A stretch of DNA of 64,000 nucleotides from Rossellomorea marisflavi (lineage in GTDB: Bacteria > Bacillota > Bacilli > Bacillales > Bacillaceae_B). The DNA lies in the NCBI RefSeq assembly GCF_009806575.1, contig NZ_CP047095.1, forward strand, positions 2,484,001 through 2,548,000. Reading direction: 5' to 3'. Under the pieces are notes generated by a model that was not told where the DNA came from, made no database searches, and saw only the letters and a program-made list of their open reading frames with translations. Every line of letters begins with the position of its first letter. The stretch's first letter is position 1. The position numbers were made by a program, and so were the translations under genes. Positions 8,102-15,212 of the stretch are shown piece after piece.

Positions 8102-8686
8102 TTAGCGAAAGGAAAATCCATCATTATGGGTAGGATATGCCAAAAGTGTCGTAAAAAAACCGACCGTGCTGATGGCGACCAGCGAATGAAGGAATGCTTC
8201 CCCTCCGATGATCGAAAGACCAGCCAAAAGAACGATGCTGTCAAAGAGGAAGATGACCTTCCCGGGATTGAGTCCGAATCCCCTCCCGAGGAGCTGTGCC
8301 AGCAAATCGCTGCCCCCAGTCGCTGCCCCCACCCTCAACATCAATCCGATCCCGATCCCGACGGTAGCACCACCAAGCAGTGCACACCCCAAGGGGGGCA
8401 GGTATACGCGGTCGCTCAAGGGCCGTAGCCAGTCAATCATCAGGGAGGAGAACCACAGGCCGTGGACACTTCGATAGAATAGGCTGCGATCTTTATAAAA
8501 GGCAATGGCATAGAGGGGGATGCTTAAACCGATGATTGTCAGCCCCGGCGGCAGGCCAAACCAGTAATAGGTCAGGAGCCCGAGCCCGATCATGCCTCCA
8601 TCAAGAAAATGATGGGGCACGAAAAACATATTGATCCCTGAAGCCACGAGCAGGCTGCCGATTGCGATCGAGATACCCGATTTCAT
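8102..8686 (-). CDS. YitT-family membrane protein
   Basis: 194 residues with five or six hydrophobic segments and the family pattern DGGMIGLGLLTYYWFGLPPG and GAATGGSDLLAQL. This is the YitT/YczE (DUF161-type) integral membrane family. It is shorter than the usual YitT proteins (about 280 residues) because the C-terminal cytoplasmic DUF2179 domain is absent. Family function is not firmly established. The ATG at 8686 follows a strong GGGGGGAG site. It is read in the same direction as ctpB with a 90-base gap. The reduced size could mark a distinct subfamily. Confidence 0.8.
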   Translation of the reverse strand: MKSGISIAIGSLLVASGINMFFVPHHFLDGGMIGLGLLTYYWFGLPPGLTIIGLSIPLYAIAFYKDRSLFYRSVHGLWFSSLMIDWLRPLSDRVYLPPLGCALLGGATVGIGIGLMLRVGAATGGSDLLAQLLGRGFGLNPGKVIFLFDSIVLLAGLSIIGGEAFLHSLVAISTVGFFTTLLAYPTHNDGFSFR

Positions 8687-8758
8687 GTTTGCTCCCCCCC
8701 TTGTCCTGCCAACTACCCCTAGTCTATGTAGGTGAGCCTGGATTCAGACATAAAGAAA

Positions 8759-9035
8759 TAGGTTGGGACAAAACAAAAAGGTTCCATTTTATGACGAACA
8801 CGATCAGTATGGGTTCTTAATACAGTTCATGATTTCCGTGCAAGACTTCGCTTTCGGCGGGTAGCCCGTGAGCCACCTCGGCATGAGTCTCTCATAAGCT
8901 ACTTTTCCCGCAGGAGTCTCCGTTTTGCACTCAAATCAACCGATGAAAACAAATTAAAAGCCCGAATTCATTTGCCTGATCGCAGGCAAATGAATTCGGG
9001 CTTTACTATGACTAAAACACGTTTGTCACAGCCTA
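8759..9035. repeat. 277-bp intergenic repeat element with terminal inverted repeats
   Basis: This fills most of the gap 8687-9040. The left end TAGGTTGGGACAAAAC (8759-8774) and right end GTTTGTCACAGCCTA (9021-9035) are imperfect inverted copies (TAGGyTGkGACAAA). The middle (about 8840-8945) carries CTTCGCTTTCGGCGGG, then GTGAGCC, CCTCGG, CCGCAGGAGTCTCC and TTGCACTC. I recognise this order from a repeat seen between genes in many Bacillaceae genomes. A perfect 22-bp hairpin (8957-9004) lies inside the right part. No reading frame is present, so it looks like a non-autonomous, MITE-like unit. It ends 6 bases from the yodJ stop codon. Confidence 0.7.
8957..9004 (-). terminator. perfect 22-bp hairpin, likely yodJ terminator
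   Basis: Arms 8957-8978 and 8983-9004 are fully complementary around a 4-base loop. Read leftward the stem is followed by TTTTAATTTGTTTTC. It lies downstream of yodJ and inside the intergenic repeat, so the repeat may supply the gene's terminator. Confidence 0.75.
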
Positions 9036-9040
9036 GTTCA

Positions 9041-9880
9041 TCATATTTCCTTCACATGATCAAAATATTCTTCCAACGTCCAATCCTTATCATACATGAC
9101 CTTGGCCGCTTCTTTTCCGACATAGCGGAAGTGCCACGGTTCATATTGATATTTCGTGATGTCTTCCTTGTCTTCAGGGTAGCGAAGGATGAATCCGTAC
9201 TCATGGGCATGCTCGGCAAGCCATTTTCCTTCCTTGGTTTCCCCGAACGGGATATCGATTTGGAATTGATGGCTTTGACTTGAAATATCCATGGCCAAGC
9301 CCGACTGGTGTTCACTGTTTCCAGGAGGAGCGACGGCCATTACCGCTTTTTTCTCTCCATATTGTTCTTTCTCCCTGTCGAGGAGCATTTTTTGATAATC
9401 ATACGACCTGTATCCGGAGATAGCGGTCAGATAAAGATTGTCCTTTTTGGCACCGGCGAACATGTCTTCAAGATGTTCTGCCGCTTCTTTACGCAGATGG
9501 GCTTTTTCCAGGTCCTCTTCGCCGAAAACGAACGGAACGTCCGGACGTACGAGGTCATCCGGTTTGTATTCACCCAGCCCATAATCCTTATTGACCATGG
9601 CGAGGATGTTGGAAGGGTTCTGGATGATGGCATGGCCATCCACTTCCTTGATATCGTTGAAGAACCGGGCATCCAACTGAAGCTCAGGAGGGACGGTCTC
9701 TTCCGGTGCGGAGGCTTTTTCCTGTTCATCCGCAGGTGTTTGTTCAGGTTTTTTTTCGTCTTGTTGTTTTTCTTCTGTCTGATCTTTTTTACCTGTAAGA
9801 TCATTAGACCAGTCCTTGACTTGCTGACATCCTGAAAGCAGGACGAGGGATGCAGCAGAGACCATGATGATCTTTTTCAT
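9041..9880 (-). CDS. yodJ: M15 D-alanyl-D-alanine carboxypeptidase lipoprotein, YodJ-like
   Basis: 279 residues. The lipobox LLSGC is at residues 14-18, so it is a membrane-anchored lipoprotein. A Lys/Glu/Gln-rich linker (about 30-65) leads to a VanY/M15B domain with SEHQSGLAMDIS (zinc His and Asp) and EPWHFRYVG (second His). M15 enzymes remove the terminal D-Ala from peptidoglycan stem peptides. The start ATG follows AGGTGA. It is followed in the same direction by the repeat/terminator, and preceded by deoD, as yodJ is in B. subtilis. Confidence 0.9.
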   Translation of the reverse strand: MKKIIMVSAASLVLLSGCQQVKDWSNDLTGKKDQTEEKQQDEKKPEQTPADEQEKASAPEETVPPELQLDARFFNDIKEVDGHAIIQNPSNILAMVNKDYGLGEYKPDDLVRPDVPFVFGEEDLEKAHLRKEAAEHLEDMFAGAKKDNLYLTAISGYRSYDYQKMLLDREKEQYGEKKAVMAVAPPGNSEHQSGLAMDISSQSHQFQIDIPFGETKEGKWLAEHAHEYGFILRYPEDKEDITKYQYEPWHFRYVGKEAAKVMYDKDWTLEEYFDHVKEI

Positions 9881-9961
9881 ACTTTCACCTAGTTTCTATT
9901 TTGATTGCATTTAACATATTACCATTAATTTTTGATTCTGTAAGCAGGAGAAACTTCACAA

Positions 9962-10003
9962 AATAAAGACTGCGCTCCCCCAAGTTTTGGGAAAACGCAG
10001 TCT
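9962..10003 (-). terminator. intrinsic terminator of deoD
   Basis: AGACTGCG (9967-9974) pairs with CGCAGTCT (9996-10003), with extra inner pairing of CCCAA/TTGGG. Read leftward the stem is followed by TTTATTTTG. Confidence 0.8.
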
Positions 10004-10016
10004 ATTCAGCATGATG

Positions 10017-10724
10017 TTACGCCTTGATGGCCGCTTCAAGGGCCACTTCGATCATATCGTTGAAGGTAGTCTGTCTTTCATCTGCAGAAGTTTCTTCACC
10101 TGTGATGATGTGATCGCTCACCGTCAGGACGCTCAGTGCATTCCGGCCGTATTTGGCAGCCAATGTGTAAAGGGCGCTTGTCTCCATTTCAATGGCAAGG
10201 ATTCCGTACTGTGCCCACTTCTCATGTTCTGCATTGTCGTTATAGAACATGTCAGCCGTGAAGACATTTCCCACCTTCAGGCTCAACCCTTTTTCCAGCC
10301 CACTGTCGTAAGCACGTTTGAGAAGGTCGAAGTTTGCCGTCGGGGCATAGTCGATGCCATTGAAGGTCAGACGGTTCATTTGGGAATCGGTAGAAGATGT
10401 CATGGCGAGGATCACATCCCTGACTTTCACATCTTTTTGGATTGCGCCGCATGTCCCGACCCGGATCAGGTTCTGCACATTGTAGCTCTGCATCAATTCA
10501 TTGATATAGATCGAGATCGACGGGACACCCATACCTGTTCCCTGGACCGAAATCCGTTGTCCTTTGTATGTTCCCGTATATCCAAACATATTGCGGACTT
10601 CATTGTAGCAGACAGGATTGTCCAGAAACGTCTCAGCTATATATTTTGCCCGTAGGGGATCTCCCGGTAAAAGGACCGTTTCTGCAATTTCGTTTTCTTT
10701 CGCACCAATATGTACACTCACCAT
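10017..10724 (-). CDS. deoD: purine-nucleoside phosphorylase DeoD
   Basis: 235 residues, the size of the hexameric bacterial PNP. Landmarks are [13 protein letters not shown] at the start, [14 protein letters not shown] (phosphate binding), [27 protein letters not shown] (ribose/base binding) and [12 protein letters not shown] with the catalytic Asp. It splits purine (deoxy)ribonucleosides with phosphate into base and (deoxy)ribose-1-phosphate for salvage. The start may be ATG 10724 or the GTG directly after it (better spacing to AGGAGG). It lies between yodJ and yodL, conserved order with B. subtilis. Its own terminator follows. Confidence 0.97.
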   Translation of the reverse strand: MVSVHIGAKENEIAETVLLPGDPLRAKYIAETFLDNPVCYNEVRNMFGYTGTYKGQRISVQGTGMGVPSISIYINELMQSYNVQNLIRVGTCGAIQKDVKVRDVILAMTSSTDSQMNRLTFNGIDYAPTANFDLLKRAYDSGLEKGLSLKVGNVFTADMFYNDNAEHEKWAQYGILAIEMETSALYTLAAKYGRNALSVLTVSDHIITGEETSADERQTTFNDMIEVALEAAIKA

Positions 10725-10815
10725 TCATTCCTCCTGATTGTAGGTCTATGAACCTCCATTGTAATCCTTTTCAACGGTCGTGACAATGGGGGAGGAGAAA
10801 ATGGTGAATGGGATA

Positions 10816-11136
10816 TTACTGAAGGATGACCCTGTTCACCTGGGCCCAGCCATCGGATTGAAGACGATAATAGAAATGCCCCTTCCTTCCCTCATCGATG
10901 AAGACGATGTCTCTCGAGGTCAGGTATCGGCCCTTGAAATCCTTCGGCATCAGGTCGGACACATTGAACATGCGGAATGTTCGATAAAGGGCATCTGCAT
11001 GGTCATCTGCTTCAATGGATACTCGATACACATTTCGATAACCTTTATCTTCCCCGTAGGATGGCGTTTGGAAGATGGTCATATCATAGGTCGTACGGGA
11101 TCGCTTCGGGCGCATCATTCTATCAAGAGTCAGCAT
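10816..11136 (-). CDS. yodL: YodL-like protein
   Basis: 106 residues, no signal peptide or membrane segment, without a characterised domain. The identification as YodL rests on size and on position directly upstream of deoD, as in B. subtilis. B. subtilis YodL affects cell width through the MreB/elongasome pathway when overexpressed; that is knowledge of the family, not visible here. The ATG at 11136 is chosen because GGAGG lies seven bases before it, while the earlier in-frame ATG at 11142 is too close. Confidence 0.75.
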   Translation of the reverse strand: MLTLDRMMRPKRSRTTYDMTIFQTPSYGEDKGYRNVYRVSIEADDHADALYRTFRMFNVSDLMPKDFKGRYLTSRDIVFIDEGRKGHFYYRLQSDGWAQVNRVILQ

Positions 11137-11224
11137 GGTCATCCCTCCAAAAGATCTTTTCAGATGTATTAGACAAACGAGCTGTCGAATCCTTCATCGA
11201 CTGGTGGGAACCTTTGTCGAAACG

Positions 11225-11998
11225 TTATGAGCAGACGCGGTCGATAGCCTTCTGGATGATCCGTTTAAGGTCAGGTGCATCTGAGGCATTCACGTGAAGT
11301 GTGACGATCGTTTCGTCCATATCAAGTGCTTCCGCCAAGAAGCCCCCGAGTCCCCTTGCCCTGCGATCCACTTCAAGGAGAATTTCCACCCTGTCCCTGG
11401 ACTGCTCGTTGAACATGACTTCCAATTCGTCCAGCTTGCCCGCATAAGGTCCGTTCATGGGGACGAACTCAAACTCCTGGATGAAGGGATACTGTCTCCG
11501 AAGACGTTTCGGTGCTTGTTCACACTCCACTTTCCGCGTTCTGAAACCGAGCTCCTGAATTGCGGAGAGAACTGATTCCTTCAGAGGGTGAGGGGCGATC
11601 TCGATATAATCCTTATCTTTAGGATCAATGGAATTTTTAATATCCATACCCGTTGATACCCAGACTTTCGTATTGCCGTAGGTGACGGGTGTTTCATAAG
11701 ACAAATCAAAGGCGAAAGGGATCTCTTTCCTCTCATTCCCGTTGATGATGAACGGTTCCGCGACCTTAATTTTCTGGATGATCGCATGATCCGTGAACTT
11801 TTTATCATCAGATTCACGGATGTACGTGGTATGCAGGGTGAGATAGATGGCATCCACCTCCTGCTGCGTGCTTCCTCCCTTGATCTCGATCATGCCTTGT
11901 ATCCTTTCACCGGCCACATAGTGTGACTTCTCCAGCACTGTGTCCACCGTTGCAGCCCCGATACCGATTGTAGCGAGGACTTTATTAAAAAACGACAT
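11225..11998 (-). CDS. spo0M: sporulation control protein Spo0M
   Basis: 257 residues, the length of Spo0M, with an arrestin-like N-terminal domain. Landmarks include an N-terminal VLATIGIGAATVDTVLEK, a VAGERIQGMIEIKGG strand pair and a C-terminal acidic DMDETIVTL region. Spo0M is a cytoplasmic beta-sandwich protein linked to sporulation control and cell shape. The ATG follows GGAGGGGG. A sigma-H-type promoter candidate precedes it (12043-12070), in line with the known sigma-H dependence of B. subtilis spo0M. In B. subtilis this gene is elsewhere on the chromosome and yodM stands here, so the local order is rearranged. Confidence 0.93.
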   Translation of the reverse strand: MSFFNKVLATIGIGAATVDTVLEKSHYVAGERIQGMIEIKGGSTQQEVDAIYLTLHTTYIRESDDKKFTDHAIIQKIKVAEPFIINGNERKEIPFAFDLSYETPVTYGNTKVWVSTGMDIKNSIDPKDKDYIEIAPHPLKESVLSAIQELGFRTRKVECEQAPKRLRRQYPFIQEFEFVPMNGPYAGKLDELEVMFNEQSRDRVEILLEVDRRARGLGGFLAEALDMDETIVTLHVNASDAPDLKRIIQKAIDRVCS

Positions 11999-12042
11999 GT
12001 TGGTTCCCCCTCCGGAAATAGTTACAGACTTCCTTTAAGATG

Positions 12043-12070
12043 TTTCTCCCCTCTCGTCCCATAATCCTTC
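12043..12070 (-). promoter_or_regulatory. candidate sigma-H promoter of spo0M
   Basis: GAAGGATTA (12070-12062) fits the sigma-H -35 pattern RnAGGAwww. GAGAAA (12048-12043) fits five of six positions of the -10 pattern RnGAAT. The spacer is 13 bases, about one more than usual. It ends 44 bases before the spo0M start. Confidence 0.45.
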
Positions 12071-12171
12071 TTTTTATCGTGCAGATGGATCAGTATTGCC
12101 AAGTCCGGGGTATAATGCCTCGATGAATAAAATAGCTTAAGAGTACATGATTCAAGAAAGGAGCGGGAGTC

Positions 12172-13245
12172 ATGTCACGAAAAATGCGCGGTACTGTCAT
12201 CAACGGGACCATTCCCCTGCTGCCTGTCCAGGAAGTTGAAGTCATCCTTCAGCCTTGGCAAGAGGATCAACCCATCCTATTCTTTCCCGATGACAGGAAG
12301 AGGCTTCATCACATGGAAGGGCAGACAACCCTCGGGAACAGGGATAATTTGACCCGCACGGCGAGATATTTGAGCTTCTACCGGAAACACCCGGAGATCC
12401 ATTGGGTATTCCTTGCCCATATGGTATCACGGAACGCCGGCTATTATATGACCGATCTCCGGGGGAGCCTTCTATCGGGTGTCATGCCAAGAAGGATCCA
12501 GAGAGAATTCTTTTCGTTCCTTGAAACATGCAATGCGGCGATCTTTGAGGATGCCTATCCCCAGCTGATGCTTTATGAAGAATGGAAGGAGAGGGGGTCA
12601 TGCAACTGGTCCCTCCTGTCAAAATTCCAGGTATCGTCCTTCATGAAGCCTTTTTGGCAGGCATTTTTCAAATCGGGTGATAGCAGCCTTCTCACAACTG
12701 CACTGATCATCAATGAACAGATGCTCATCGAAAATCGGATCGTTTCACAGTGGATGGACCAGAAAGATCTGACCAGGTGGTTATTCACCCTTCAGGATTC
12801 ACTCGGTCTCACATCGATTCTTTTCCCATACGGAGAAGGTCCTTCCCATTCCCTGGCCGGCCAAATAATCTATGGATTTGACGATGTCCACGCGCGGATC
12901 GAGGCAGGTAAGAAGCTTTACAGGATCTTATTCCACCCTCACATCCATCAGTCTTCCCTTCGATACGCCCTTTTGCGGCGCCATACCGCTTCCCGGCAGG
13001 ATTACTGGCCCAGGGTGTATTCGAACACCCCCTCAAACATCCGTACATTATACAGCCCCCGCCTGGTGGACGCATGGCCGGATGCAATCCGCCTGCCCTA
13101 TCCATCTCGCGATTGGTACAAAGGTGACCCGTCGGAGATCAAGCGGCATCTTATGGCCATCCCCCCTCCAGGCACTTTCACGCTGACGAAACGTTGGAGG
13201 AAGGCTGTATCGGGTATGCTGAAATCATCCTCAAAGGACTATTGA
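12172..13245 (+). CDS. DUF2515 family protein, YppC-like
   Basis: 357 residues, rich in aromatic and basic residues, no signal peptide. NLTRTARYLSFYRKHPEIHW and FLAHMVSRNAGYYMTDLRG resemble the DUF2515 (B. subtilis YppC) family. The function is unknown. The start ATG is preceded by AAAGGAG at eight bases; TATAAT at 12111-12116 may be its -10. It reads away from spo0M and towards yozD. It interrupts the yod gene order found in B. subtilis. Confidence 0.75.
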   Translation: MSRKMRGTVINGTIPLLPVQEVEVILQPWQEDQPILFFPDDRKRLHHMEGQTTLGNRDNLTRTARYLSFYRKHPEIHWVFLAHMVSRNAGYYMTDLRGSLLSGVMPRRIQREFFSFLETCNAAIFEDAYPQLMLYEEWKERGSCNWSLLSKFQVSSFMKPFWQAFFKSGDSSLLTTALIINEQMLIENRIVSQWMDQKDLTRWLFTLQDSLGLTSILFPYGEGPSHSLAGQIIYGFDDVHARIEAGKKLYRILFHPHIHQSSLRYALLRRHTASRQDYWPRVYSNTPSNIRTLYSPRLVDAWPDAIRLPYPSRDWYKGDPSEIKRHLMAIPPPGTFTLTKRWRKAVSGMLKSSSKDY

Positions 13246-13271
13246 CCGGTGGTCCCACCCAAAGACACAGC

Positions 13272-13302
13272 AAAAAGAGGGTCCCATCCAAGGGCTCCCT
13301 CT
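13272..13302 (-). terminator. intrinsic terminator of yozD
   Basis: AGAGGG/CCCTCT stem with further G-C pairs, followed leftward by CTTTTTGCTG. It may also serve the convergent yppC-like gene. Confidence 0.65.
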
Positions 13303-13316
13303 CCTAATTCCGGCCA

Positions 13317-13496
13317 CTATTCTACTTCTTCTTCCCATTCCTCATCGATGATGGACTTGGCAATCAAATACTCGAAAGTGATATCAGCTAGTTCTTCGAT
13401 TTCGGCTTCCGAAGGGACAAAGCCTCTTTCGACCAACTCTTTCATAAAGAAATCCGCAATTTCCTCCGTATCGATAAAGACTTCGATTTCTCGCAT
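13317..13496 (-). CDS. yozD: YozD-like small acidic protein
   Basis: 59 residues, very acidic, ending EEEWEEEVE-like (EEWEEEVE). The length and the REIEVFIDTEEIADFF start fit B. subtilis YozD, a YozD-family protein of unknown role encoded in the same yod region. The ATG at 13496 has AAAGGGGG ten bases upstream; a longer TTG-started frame at 13520 would contain that site. A large inverted repeat lies upstream, shared with the divergent small gene at 13639. Confidence 0.8.
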   Translation of the reverse strand: MREIEVFIDTEEIADFFMKELVERGFVPSEAEIEELADITFEYLIAKSIIDEEWEEEVE

Positions 13497-13530
13497 AAGA
13501 TCGCCCCCTTTGATTCTCAATTTATGAGCC

Positions 13531-13579
13531 GTCCTCCCAGGTTATGACTATAAAAAAGTTTTCATAACATGGGAGGGAC
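13531..13579. repeat. inverted repeat between divergent small genes
   Basis: GTCCTCCCAGGTTATGA (13531-13547) and TCATAACATGGGAGGGAC (13562-13579) are complementary except for one mismatch and one extra base, around a 14-base A/T-rich centre. The repeat lies between yozD (leftward) and the 53-residue membrane gene (rightward). It may be an operator for both, or the base of a hairpin in one leader. Confidence 0.6.
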
Positions 13580-13638
13580 GGGCATACACTCTACTATTCA
13601 ATCACGAACCGGACTGGTTCATAGAGGAGTGGAGTCAA

Positions 13639-13800
13639 TTGTTGAATAAAGCGCTAAAGGTAATGGAAAAAAATGAAGATGAAGTGGAAACGACGATCCT
13701 GAAGGGAATGCAGTGGATCCTCCGCTTCATCTTGATCTCATTCATGATCCTCAGTATTCCCTTGTTCCTCTATCTCATGTGGATGATTCCTTCTTTATGA
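13639..13800 (+). CDS. small single-pass membrane protein (53 aa)
   Basis: 53 residues, starting TTG at 13639 (or the next TTG, 13642) with GAGGAG about nine bases upstream. The first 22 residues are charged (EKNEDEVETT). They are followed by a 25-residue hydrophobic helix ending at LMWMIPSL at the C-terminus, so a cytoplasmic N-terminus with one membrane anchor is likely. The stop overlaps the convergent yodN stop region by 6 bases. No family recognised with certainty. It may be a sporulation or envelope small protein; that is only an inference from its neighbours. Confidence 0.65.
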   Translation: MLNKALKVMEKNEDEVETTILKGMQWILRFILISFMILSIPLFLYLMWMIPSL

Positions 13801-14436
13801 TTCGTGGCTTGAGTGGGACTTGAGCTGTTCCAGGACATGATCCATCTTGCTCTTATAAACAGGGTCATTGAATAATTCATAGAGAAGCTTGTAGTCATTA
13901 TAGTGATCCAATAGTTGATCGATCCAGTTCGGCTTCTGACCCGTCGGGGAAGGGAGCTTTTTCGTTTTCATCCCCTTCTTCGCCGGAAAGACAAACCCAT
14001 ATTTCTTGATGAATGCCTCGGCCTGACCTTCATCGGCCACGAGGGTGATTTCGTTTTCATCCGCTTCCAGCCATTCTCCGTCTGTGACCCTCATCAGCTC
14101 ATAGATGACGTCTTCCCATGCATCATCTTTATAGCGCCAGATTTCAGTGCGAAAGCCCACAATTTTGAACAGGTCTTCGTCATATCCCTTCACGACCACC
14201 AGATCGCCGAATAGGAATTTGTATTCGATATCGATCTGTTCCTGTTCGAATATATATCCATCATACGATTCAAGGAGTTCGAGTGCGGATTCCTTGAACA
14301 GTCCTTCACTCTCATTTACTTCGTAGAGGAATTCCCCGTCGATTTTCTTAATATCGGTTATCTTTCCGACTGTCCCATATATGGTCACGACCACCGTTTC
14401 ACCAACCCTGAACCTGGGATCTTTTCGCTTTTTCAT
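13795..14436 (-). CDS. yodN: YodN-like hypothetical protein
   Basis: 213 residues, acidic, soluble. The N-terminus has a KOW/SH3-like beta-rich pattern (RVGETVVVTIYGTVGKI, then GDLVVVKGYDEDLFKI), suggesting two small barrel modules. The basic C-terminal half contains LPSPTGQKPNWIDQLLDHYN. The YodN name rests on position between yozD and yozE and on size. No function is known. The start ATG lies shortly after a weak GGGGAG site. It ends convergently on the 53-residue membrane gene. Confidence 0.7.
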   Translation of the reverse strand: MKKRKDPRFRVGETVVVTIYGTVGKITDIKKIDGEFLYEVNESEGLFKESALELLESYDGYIFEQEQIDIEYKFLFGDLVVVKGYDEDLFKIVGFRTEIWRYKDDAWEDVIYELMRVTDGEWLEADENEITLVADEGQAEAFIKKYGFVFPAKKGMKTKKLPSPTGQKPNWIDQLLDHYNDYKLLYELFNDPVYKSKMDHVLEQLKSHSSHES

Positions 14437-14533
14437 TCTCCCCTCACCCTAATCGACTTTTTTATATGATATGCAGGGACCCTTGTATCGGTAAACAAGA
14501 TTTACGTTTCAACAACAGATCGCAGAGTTGAAG

Positions 14534-14568
14534 AAAGGCCGGGAAATGACAGCAGTCCCCGGCCTTTT
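14534..14568 (-). terminator. intrinsic terminator of yozE
   Basis: AAAGGCCGGG pairs with CCCCGGCCTTT; read leftward the stem is followed by CTTCAAC, a weak T-tract. It lies about 50 bases past the yozE stop. Confidence 0.6.
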
Positions 14569-14617
14569 GGTTATTTACAGCGCGTTTACGCTTATGAAAA
14601 TGTGCGGATGCCTGCCC

Positions 14618-14842
14618 TCAGGCTTTTTCATCCTGCAGATACATCTCCCACGCACGGTCGAAGATGACCATGCTGTCGAGATAATGGCCGTTGAATTCCA
14701 GGTAGGAACTGATTTCATCGTATTCCCCGGAGTGTTTCGGAAACGCATGATCATCGTAGGCAGCATTGGCAAATGCTGTGAGATCATCCTTTGCAGAGGG
14801 TTGCCTATGCTTCATCAGGTAGTGGTAAAATGATTTTCTCAC
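14618..14842 (-). CDS. yozE: YozE (UPF0346) SAM-like protein
   Basis: 74 residues, the standard size of the YozE_SAM_like family. RKSFYHYLMKHR at the N-terminus, FANAAYDDHAFPKHS in the middle and YLEFNGHYLDSMVIFDRAW near the end are family landmarks. It is a small all-helical domain of unknown function, possibly a nucleic-acid or protein adaptor. It follows yokU in the same direction, with a terminator after it, as in the B. subtilis yozE-yokU-kamA neighbourhood. Confidence 0.92.
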   Translation of the reverse strand: MRKSFYHYLMKHRQPSAKDDLTAFANAAYDDHAFPKHSGEYDEISSYLEFNGHYLDSMVIFDRAWEMYLQDEKA

Positions 14843-14927
14843 TGGCCTTCACCTATCCTTCAATTCGTTTCCTAAAAGGATAGCCGATGATATTCCGTTC
14901 GTAAAGGGAAAGGTTTCGGACCCGGTG

Positions 14928-15212
14928 CTAAAACCGGAAGTAATTCTTTTTTAAGAATCTGGGCATCTGCAGCAATTCATCAAAACGTACAGCTTTTGGA
15001 ATCGTCTTGGTGTCCATGAGCATGAGCTGATCTTCGATGTCCATGATGACCTCTTCCTCCTGATATTCCATGCCGCACGACCGGCAAAGGATACCAGGGA
15101 CCTCATGGATTTCAATCGATCTTGTACCGTCGGGAAGTTCCCAATAGACGGTCGTCACGGAATCTGTCACATTGCCGGCGCACCATTCACACGTCTTTCC
15201 ATCTTCGGTCAT
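14928..15212 (-). CDS. yokU: YokU family protein (zinc-finger like)
   Basis: 94 residues. Two Cys pairs, CEWC near residue 8 and CRSC near residue 43, suggest a zinc-binding N-terminal module; the C-terminal part is helical. This is the YgiT/MqsA-like zinc-finger type found in YokU. Its start overlaps the kamA stop by 4 bases (ATGA type), so it is translationally coupled to kamA and made with the lysine-aminomutase enzymes. Its precise role is unknown. Confidence 0.88.
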   Translation of the reverse strand: MTEDGKTCEWCAGNVTDSVTTVYWELPDGTRSIEIHEVPGILCRSCGMEYQEEEVIMDIEDQLMLMDTKTIPKAVRFDELLQMPRFLKKNYFRF

